Below are positions 56,274-64,000 of a stretch of 64,000 nucleotides of DNA, piece by piece; positions within the stretch are counted from its first letter, which is position 1, and each line of letters starts with the position of its first letter. This DNA comes from Axinella damicornis. Its lineage: Eukaryota > Porifera > Demospongiae > Axinellida > Axinellidae. The notes under the pieces were generated by a model. That model saw nothing but the letters and a program-made list of their open reading frames with translations. It did no database searches and was not told where the DNA came from. A program made the translations under genes and the position numbers. The stretch spans positions 7,623,415 through 7,687,414 of the forward strand of contig OZ007505.1 of the NCBI GenBank assembly GCA_963931865.1, in the 5' to 3' direction.

Positions 56274-59200
56274 GACATGATAGTGTGTGGCAGTAGGATT
56301 ATAATAGTTCTGTATACCGGCTTCAGCATGATGAAAACCAGTATGCCTACAAGCAGCTAGACTTGTGGTATTCATCTGGTTAGTCTGTAATGTTAGTAAC
56401 TAGCTAGCTCTAGATCTGTTGTGTGTATCTCATCTTCCCATGATATTTCTTAAGCAGCTATTCTATCATGAAACACATTCTGTGTGAGTGAGCGAGATGT
56501 GTGAATGTTGCGTGCAGAAGAGGGAGATGGGTGGGGTGCAGAATAATAATAGTTGGTGGTGAACAGTCCTCAAGGATCGAGTAATTACAAGTGTTTTCGG
56601 CTCCAACCCAGTTGCTGTTCTGGTTACCCTTTTCCTCCTTTCCTATGCAAAATGTTTACGTACCATGACGTATTGCATGTATTTCACCTTCTATATCACA
56701 TCACATTGCATTACTGGGTATATTGTAGTACATATGATGGTCCTTAGTTGGGCTGTATGATGTAAGCAATTTATATCGTGGTTGCTGTGGCAATACCATA
56801 GCAACCAGTTGAGTTTGCTATGATGACACACTTGGTGATGACAATAGAGGACCTTGGTCACTGACTCATCTGAGTGTCATATTGGAGGATAGTAACACAG
56901 TCTGGTCAGTCTTAGAGTAATGAAATTGTACGTAGCATAATTTTCTATGAACGCAAATAATTCTGAAACTATTTGTGGTTCTTCCTAAGACATCTCTTGG
57001 AGAAGGAGGTCTGCCTGCAGTTCAAGGGATGGTCTTGAAGTTCCCTGTATCTACACCTAATGAACTGAAACCCAGCTAGTAAAAATGCTAATCATGATAT
57101 GAAACTTGAACTACTTCATTGAAACCAGCTCTTTTCAAAGCCACTACAACTCAAAAGAACTCACTAATCAAAGGACAACTCCTTTACAGATGTAATCTAA
57201 CAAGAAATTCAATTCTTCAATGAGTCTTATTGAACGTAAGGTAATTCTTCAATGAGTCTTATTGAATGTAAGGTAAGCGTGTAATTAATGCATTAGCTTG
57301 TGTAGTATTAGAATAAGGACAGTATGAAACATATATCGTATTGCATGTAGCTATGGTGATTTACATACTATAGTCTACTGTCATGCACTGTCTTCTTGTT
57401 CCAGTAATAGTTCTGCAGTACACTTATAGAGAGTAGCAGTCATGCATGTATGGCTTATACGGTACCAAATCAAAGGTGTGTGAGAGCTGTATTATTAGCC
57501 ACCTCGGGCTATGTCACCACAAAAAAAACAACATAAGAACATCAGAAGTGCATGCCCCGGCCAGTATGGCATAGGTGTACCACTTGTGATGACAAATTTG
57601 GTGCTGGTTGACCATAATGATGGCATAGCTGGTCCACTTATTATTATGGTATATTATAGCAGTGATGTAATTGACAATTGACAACCTTTATAGTAATGGC
57701 AATACGATCTAAAGTCTATCGAAACCTCAATTGAATCCGTTGTGATGACGCACTTCAACTTGCAATCTGAGAGGTCATTGACCGCAAGCACACAAGCTGC
57801 ATGCATTCAAATGATTGCTTTGATAAAAGCAAACCAATGCATGCATGAACTGGTCTCCGCTGCTGCACAAGATCGATATCACAACTACACAAGATACAGT
57901 AGCTAAGCTTTGAGCTCTTGACTGCCCATGTAGAATAAAGGTACCTGGTTTTGGACACACTTTCGACTTACTCTCTAGAAATCCATCTACACATGCACAG
58001 TTAAATGTGATGCACCACTAGCACACATACAATAGTCCTAGGCCTAACCCAACATTACAGGATAGGAAGATTGAGCAATTCCAACATGCAGCCTGCACAA
58101 GCAAGGTACATGCAATATGTCCTATAGAAGCTTCACAAGCAGCCTTGCATATATACATCTTCTTCAGCCACCTGCACAGGCCATAAGTTTGCTTGCTGCT
58201 TTGCATTCTAACCTCACTGTAAAAGAAAACTGTCATTGTAATACATACAGTTACTTTGTTTTCTCAGCTTCAGTATCATACCACACAGAAGTGTTGAGAT
58301 AACAAAACATCTGTGTTAATTTAAAAACAATTTCATTTGTCCCCTCAACTGAGATAACAAAAAACAACTAGCCTCATGGCCGTTCCCACCTCCAGTCTTT
58401 GATCGTAGCAAGTATAGAGGAGGAAGGCCTGGGAATCTGGTCACATGTGATGGGGGGGGGGGGGGGGGGGGGGGCATGGTGCCCAACAAAGGTTCTCAAG
58501 TCCTTTCTTGTAATGTCCAAACACTGGAGGTTGAAACGGCCTGGGAACCAGGCTACATTAAAACAACAATTTTGTTTCTCCAAAATCTACAGTTTATTAA
58601 TTTAAATCTGAGAAAACATAGCAACTGCATTAAGATGACAGTTTTGATTTTACAGGGATATTAAATGCATATGCATGTATGTGGTGGCAGTCAACAAGTC
58701 ATCTGTGAATTCATAGTAACTCGAGATGTTAGAAACAGTTCAGATTTGACTCCACAAGAGCTGCAGCAAATTCCATCAGTGTACTATCTTCCTCACAACT
58801 CTCAAACTGTTCAAGGTATGTCTACACGTATAGAGACAAGATGGTGAAGAATCCACCTAGTTGGTCAAACCAAGATAATTATCTACGTGTGTATCTGTGG
58901 TCGAAAAGTGCATCCAAAATAAATTTGCCCTTGTGCTCCCCACTTTCCGTACTGCAAGTGATGAAAGGGTGGGGGGCACTGTAAAGTTTCAACCAGGCTC
59001 TGGTTAGCTATATAGCTACCTCTCTCAGTGACTCCACTGTGGTAATCAATAATGTGCCCATGCAATCTGATTAAAATAAAACTTGTAAGTGGCATGTACA
59101 TATAGCTAGGAAGAGTTGCATAGTTATTCAGGGACACTTGTGGCCTGGGAATGAGGCTAGCATAGGCAACTGCTTGTGTATTAAAATTTTATTGATTGAA

Positions 59201-59520
59201 GTGTAATTGGAACCACTGCTGATTAAGTAACTATAAGGGTGAGTACTATATTTCAGATACAGTGTGCATTCTCACCAATGTTGGGGGTTTGCAAGACATG
59301 CACAGTTGCTCCGGCCCAGCATTGAAACTGCGAATAGTGATGTGTGTGTGTGACGCTATAGTTGTGTGTGCATGTGTGTGTGTGTGTGTGTGTGTTTGTG
59401 TGTGTGTGTGGGTGGGTGGGTGAGTGTGTGTGTGTGTGTATGTGTGTGGGTGGGTGTGTGTGTGGGTGTGTGACTTTGTGGGTGTGTGTTGATACAACAA
59501 AAGTGGGAGGTGGGAGAAGG
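56274..59520. repeat. 3' flanking duplicon, copy B
   Basis: The counterpart of 27,398-30,690, including the gene fragment, the TAGCC hairpin with poly-G (58,370-58,556) and the GT tract (59,340-59,480). No separate gene is supported in these 3.2 kb. Confidence 0.9.
56566..56693 (+). pseudogene. Fragment of the receptor-like gene, copy B
   Basis: About 130 bp resembling the membrane-domain coding sequence at 55,308-55,436 (TTTTCGGCTCCAACCCAGTT, CCTTTTCCTCCTTTCCTATG), with frame-breaking changes. It shares its position with the 27,687 fragment and is therefore older than the unit duplication. Confidence 0.8.
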
Positions 59521-60342
59521 GGTTGCAATCATTAATTGAAAGTAGAAGCTAAATCAGAGACAGTGTAGCTACGATTGGATATATGGACGGCCCCAGCTTA
59601 TTAAGTACCCAATTGAGCATGTGAAGGCACAATGCAAATGTAATATAATTATAGGTACACTGTAGATTCATGGAGGAAATTGCATTCATTTTGCAGGGTA
59701 GAACTTGGACATTCACTTTGTGATTTGAGTGCATGTTGTCTCTAGCTGACTACCACTCTGTACTACACTACACAAGCCAGGTACATACCGGGTATTCCCT
59801 CCTTGTACATGTAGCTCAGCTAGTAAACAAACCTCTCCATGGAACATACTGGTAACAGGCACTGCAGCATATACAATTCCTGGGTATAGCAAGAGTGCAT
59901 AAGTAGATCACCCCATTGCGCTCTTGGTATAGTGATAACGTTCAATATCCATTTGGAAGGCTCTAAAGGTGCTTACTCGTATACAAATAATACATGGACT
60001 GTCTCCAAGCTGTGTAATAATTGCTTAATTGGCTGTGAGTGATGTTATCTAAGTGAAACACAGGTTGCCCAACCACTCAGGCGTGTGTTGAAAATATTTT
60101 GTGGTCAGACACACTTGATAAGTCACCACCCCTATAGGCTTGAATAGCCTATAGCTGTACTGAGCGAGGTAGCTATATAGTATGTGTGGCATGCCATTAC
60201 TGGGTGGTAAAAAGTTGAACAGTGTCATTAGCTTGAGGTTGAGTTTTTGCAGGTGTACTTATTTTCGTTTTATAATGTGGTCCTTTATCAATTCAGCAAC
60301 TCAATATTACTTTCCCTAACAGCAATCTGCACATTTACTAGC
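59521..60342. repeat. 5' flank of the third gene
   Basis: The part up to about 59,820 resembles the 5' flanking duplicons (AATTGCATTCATTTTGCAGG versus the region near 22,120), but more diverged. The remainder shows no coding signal apart from the conserved acceptor-like TTTCCCTAACAG before the start codon. Confidence 0.65.
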
Positions 60343-60348
60343 ATGAAT

Positions 60349-63300
60349 ATGGCTGGGTCACCAAGGCTGGAGTGCCTTGTCATAGGATCCTTGCTGCCCC
60401 TCCTACTCCTCTCCACCATCTGCTCTGGCCACACCACCCACTACATCATACCTACTCACAGTACACCATGTCCTGCAGATCCTTGTTTCACCCTCTCTGA
60501 GTATGCACAACAACTTCTGCACAACCTCACCTCGATCTCCAACACCACACTGCTACTCCTGCCTGGGTACCATGTCCTCAGTGTGAACTTTACAGCGGAG
60601 AATGTTAGCGGTTTTGAGATTTTGTCCTCTGCGCCTTCAGATAGTCATGCAACAAGGATTCTATGCCAAGGATTGGTTGGCTTGTCATTTAGAAACATAT
60701 TGAACATGACAATACGTGGATTGATAATCAACTCTTGTGACAGGGGTACAGTTGCTATGGACGGCTTTCCAACTACATATGGAATGTCATTTCATTCAGT
60801 ATTGGACACCAGCATTGCCAACTGCTCATTCCAGAACAGTAATGGTACGGCGGTGCGTGTGTTCCACAGTAACCTGAACCTGAAGGGAAGCAACCACTTC
60901 AGAAGCAACTGTAGGAGGTGTGGTAATACGACTTGCTTATGTCTTGGAGGAGGGATATACGCATACATGAGCAATTTGATGTTCATTGGAAATAGCACTT
61001 TCAGAGTTAACTCAGCTGCATCAGGTGGAGGAATTTGTGCTTGGAGCAGCACCCTAGTCTTCAGTGGAAGCAGCACTTTTGGAAACAACTCAGCTGCATG
61101 GTATGGCGGAAGTCTTGCATTGTTCAACTCTTTCGTGACTTTCAATGGTTATAGTATTTTCAGGGACAACTCAGCTGAATATGCTGGAGGTGGAATTTAT
61201 GGCCAGTACAGCACTCTTATTGTGAACGGAAGCAGTTCTTTTGTAAACAACTCAGCTACACTTTATGGTGGAGGAATTGCTGCAGGGTCCAACACTCTCA
61301 CGACCTTTAAAGGTAACAGTTTTTTCACAAACAATTCTGCTCAGAATGGTGGAGGAATTTTTTCCCAGAGTGTCACTCTGAACTTCAATGGAAACATCAC
61401 ATTTAGAAACAACTCAGCTGCACTCTATGGTGGAGGGATTGTTGCAGCACACAGTACTTTCGTGAATTTTAATGGTAGCAGAATTTTCAGGACCAATTCA
61501 GCTGGACACGAAGGTGGAGGTATCTATTCGAAGTCTAGTACTCTCAATTTGAATGGTAACAGTATTTTTGGAAACAACTCAGCTGTACACGGAGGTGGAG
61601 GAATCCAGTCATATTTCAGCACTCTCAATTTCAATGGTAACAGTACTTTTGGATACAACTCAGTGGTACATTATGGTGGAGGAATCGTTGCACTGTACAA
61701 AACTCAAATGACTTTCAATGGTAACAGTATTTTCAGGAGCAACTCAGCTGAATCTGAAGGTGGAGGAATCCACTCAAATTCTAGTACTCTTACTTTCAAT
61801 GGTAATAGCATTTTCAGGAACAACTCGACTGCACATTTTGGTGGAGGAATTGACGCAGTATACAGCACTCACATCAATTTCAATGGTCAAACTATTTTCT
61901 GGAACAACTCAGCTGAATACGGTGGAGGAATTAATGCACAGAGCAGCACTTTAAAGTTCAGTGGAAACAGTTGTTTTAGTAACAACTCAGCTGAACATTA
62001 TGGTGGTGGAATTATTGTTGCAGGGAACCGTGGCAATTCTGTCATGACTTTTAATGGTAACAGCATTTTCAAGAACAACTCAGCTGAATATGGTGGTGGA
62101 CTTTTAGTACAGAAAACCATTGTAAACTTCAATGGAGACAGTAATTTTGGAAGTAACTCAGCTGCAGGAGGTGGAGGAATGTATGCATCGTACAATGCTC
62201 TCGTGAATTTCCGTGGTAACAGTATTTTCAGGAACAACTCAGCTAAATATGGTGGAGGAATTTCTGCCTGGAGCAGTACTCTATACTTCAGTGGTAGCAG
62301 TACATTTGCAAACAACTCGGCTGCACGTTATGGTGGAGGAATTGATGTGTCATACAACGTTTTCATCACTTTCGTCAGTAACATTATTTTCGGGAACAAC
62401 AATGCAGGTGTGGCTGGTGGGGGAATTTTTACATTTCAGAACAACACTCTAAGCTTCACTGGTAACGTTAATTTCACACACAACTCAGCTTTAAATGGTG
62501 GAGGTGTAAGTTTAATGTCAAGTGCTTTGAAATTCACTGGTATTTGTATTTTCACAAACAACTCAGTGATTCATGGAAGAGCAGTGTACACGGAAGACAG
62601 TGTATTAAGTTTTCAAGGACATAACTATTTTTGTGGCAACTCAGCACAGTACTCTGCTGGAGGTGTTTATTCTAAGAACAGCAATCTCACGTTCAACGGA
62701 AGCACCAGTTTCAACTCAAACTCAGGACGGTTACTAGGTGGAGGGATCTACGGATTTGGAACATTATTCTACCTCACTGGAAACTGCAGCTTCATAGCAA
62801 ACACTGCTGCAAGGGGTGGGGGAGAGTATCTGGTAAATTCATTCAATATCCTCTCTCTGGATGCATCTGTTACTATGGATAGTAACAACGCAACAGAATA
62901 TGGAGGAGCAGTGTATGTGGAGGATTCTGATCCTGTTTCCTACTGTTCTCATCTAAGTTTATATCTGGAAAGGTGCCTCTTTCAGGTTGATGGATCCTTT
63001 CGTATTTCAAGGGAGAATCTCGCTCAGTTAAATCCGACCTTCTTTTATCAGGCAGCTCTTCATGAGATTTTGCAATTGAACGACTCCACTATCCATACAG
63101 TCAGGGAATTGCTCAACATCAGCATACACTTTCACAACAACTATGCACAGAAAGCTGGCAGTGCAGTGTATGGTGGTTCTATAGACAATTGTGTCATTGA
63201 ATTGGGAGTTTACATTACACTGATTTCATGGCGGGGAGTTTTTAGGTTTAACTGGCATGTACCAAATTTGGAACTGGAACCAAACAGCATTTCTTCTGAT

Positions 63301-64000
63301 CCATTTCAAGTCTGTCTATGTAAAGATGGGAGAATAAACTGCAACACTTCGGAATTGGACAGGCAAATGCAAGTGTATCCAGGTCAGCTGCTCAAACTTC
63401 CTGTGGTTGCAACTGGACAGAGAGATGGAATTGTTCCGGCAGTGGTTCGAGCATTATTCAATGCCACACACAAGAATGTTACATTAGCACCATTTCAAGA
63501 TACCCAAAATGCACTACATAGCTGCACTGAACTTTACTACCAAGTGTATTCATCATCTTCCAACAACAGTGGTACATTAGTACTGTATGCAGATGGACCG
63601 TGTTCTACTGATGGAAAGACCCTAGACATCTCCTTAGAGTTTCTTGACTGTCCACCTGGGTTTAGCTTGAATCCATCTGAGGGGACCTGTGAGTGTGAAC
63701 CAAGGCTTCAGAAGTACACCACCAGATGTAATGTGACAGAAAGAACACTACAGCGCAGTGGAGTGTTCTGGGTAGGATATGACGACCGCTCTGAGGGACT
63801 AATTCTCCACCCACACTGCCCGTTTGATTACTGCATATCAGCCAACATCAAATTCACTCTCAATGATACTGATAAACAATGTGAAAATAATAGATCTGGT
63901 CTCTTATGTGGAGGGTGTAAATCAGGTCTTAGCCTCATGCTTGGTAGCTCCAAATGCTTGCAGTGCTCAGACAATCATATATTTCTGCTTATTCCATTTG
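60349..64000 (+). CDS. Pmp beta-helix repeat receptor-like protein, copy 3 (partial, cut by window end)
   Basis: The frame is open from the ATG homologous to copies 1 and 2 to the window end, about 1,217 codons; an in-frame ATG two codons upstream is an alternative start. The signal peptide is followed by about 24 Pmp-type units (about 200-870), nearly double the other copies, in an almost regular GGGI...STL.FNGNS.F..NSA ladder. A variable segment (about 880-965), the cysteine-rich neck (CPPGFSLNPSEGTCEC at about 1,100) and the first residues of membrane helix 1 follow. I saw no stop or frameshift. One neck position reads CGGCKSG where the others have CGECKSG. The rest of the membrane domain lies outside the window. 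Confidence 0.88.
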   Translation, partial: MAGSPRLECLVIGSLLPLLLLSTICSGHTTHYIIPTHSTPCPADPCFTLSEYAQQLLHNLTSISNTTLLLLPGYHVLSVNFTAENVSGFEILSSAPSDSHATRILCQGLVGLSFRNILNMTIRGLIINSCDRGTVAMDGFPTTYGMSFHSVLDTSIANCSFQNSNGTAVRVFHSNLNLKGSNHFRSNCRRCGNTTCLCLGGGIYAYMSNLMFIGNSTFRVNSAASGGGICAWSSTLVFSGSSTFGNNSAAWYGGSLALFNSFVTFNGYSIFRDNSAEYAGGGIYGQYSTLIVNGSSSFVNNSATLYGGGIAAGSNTLTTFKGNSFFTNNSAQNGGGIFSQSVTLNFNGNITFRNNSAALYGGGIVAAHSTFVNFNGSRIFRTNSAGHEGGGIYSKSSTLNLNGNSIFGNNSAVHGGGGIQSYFSTLNFNGNSTFGYNSVVHYGGGIVALYKTQMTFNGNSIFRSNSAESEGGGIHSNSSTLTFNGNSIFRNNSTAHFGGGIDAVYSTHINFNGQTIFWNNSAEYGGGINAQSSTLKFSGNSCFSNNSAEHYGGGIIVAGNRGNSVMTFNGNSIFKNNSAEYGGGLLVQKTIVNFNGDSNFGSNSAAGGGGMYASYNALVNFRGNSIFRNNSAKYGGGISAWSSTLYFSGSSTFANNSAARYGGGIDVSYNVFITFVSNIIFGNNNAGVAGGGIFTFQNNTLSFTGNVNFTHNSALNGGGVSLMSSALKFTGICIFTNNSVIHGRAVYTEDSVLSFQGHNYFCGNSAQYSAGGVYSKNSNLTFNGSTSFNSNSGRLLGGGIYGFGTLFYLTGNCSFIANTAARGGGEYLVNSFNILSLDASVTMDSNNATEYGGAVYVEDSDPVSYCSHLSLYLERCLFQVDGSFRISRENLAQLNPTFFYQAALHEILQLNDSTIHTVRELLNISIHFHNNYAQKAGSAVYGGSIDNCVIELGVYITLISWRGVFRFNWHVPNLELEPNSISSDPFQVCLCKDGRINCNTSELDRQMQVYPGQLLKLPVVATGQRDGIVPAVVRALFNATHKNVTLAPFQDTQNALHSCTELYYQVYSSSSNNSGTLVLYADGPCSTDGKTLDISLEFLDCPPGFSLNPSEGTCECEPRLQKYTTRCNVTERTLQRSGVFWVGYDDRSEGLILHPHCPFDYCISANIKFTLNDTDKQCENNRSGLLCGGCKSGLSLMLGSSKCLQCSDNHIFLLIPF

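Overview
The window looks like animal nuclear DNA, most likely from a demosponge. The evidence is a complete intron-rich gene for the animal peroxisomal multifunctional enzyme type 2 (17-beta-hydroxysteroid dehydrogenase 4), a partial SH2/PH adaptor gene, short GT-AG introns, several classes of eukaryotic transposon, and large single-exon genes that join chlamydial-type Pmp beta-helix repeats to a polytopic membrane domain, a combination I associate with sponges. The sponge assignment is inference. There are no operons, CRISPR arrays or prokaryotic signals.

Left part (1-20,000). Two exons of a DAPP1-like adaptor lie on the + strand (929-1,287). A minus-strand gene of unknown function (4,103-5,868) encodes membrane helices, a degenerate 2A-like motif and a coiled coil. 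The HSD17B4 gene fills 6,433-19,626 on the minus strand. I could place 26 coding exons that keep phase throughout and total 2,247 nt (748 codons plus stop). It ends in the peroxisomal signal AKL. Its introns hold microsatellites, minisatellites, hairpin MITEs and a decayed Penelope-like retroelement end. A GC-rich 150-bp gap separates its start codon from a possible divergent first exon at 19,777.

Right part (20,000-64,000). Three tandem, same-strand, intronless receptor-like genes lie at 23,351-27,397, 52,131-56,273 and 60,349 to beyond the window end. Each encodes a signal peptide, a Pmp-repeat ectodomain with about 13, 14 and 24 units, a cysteine-rich neck and (seen in the first two) a many-helix membrane domain. 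Their flanks are duplicated too, so the locus grew by tandem duplication. Comparing duplicated flanks reveals empty sites for several insertions: a 539-bp foldback element, a 200-bp TA-flanked MITE, short hairpin MITEs with 9-bp target duplications, and a 16.4-kb segment (35,119-51,550) bounded by 21-bp inverted repeats and TA duplications. That segment contains an apparently intact LINE (about 40,030-44,085) and three nested large inverted repeats, but no recognisable transposase.

The genes do not form a pathway. HSD17B4 is a housekeeping gene of peroxisomal beta-oxidation. The receptor-like array is the most distinctive system here: fast-evolving, variable-length, densely glycosylatable surface proteins with a conserved membrane domain. 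A role in recognition of self or microbes is plausible but unproven.
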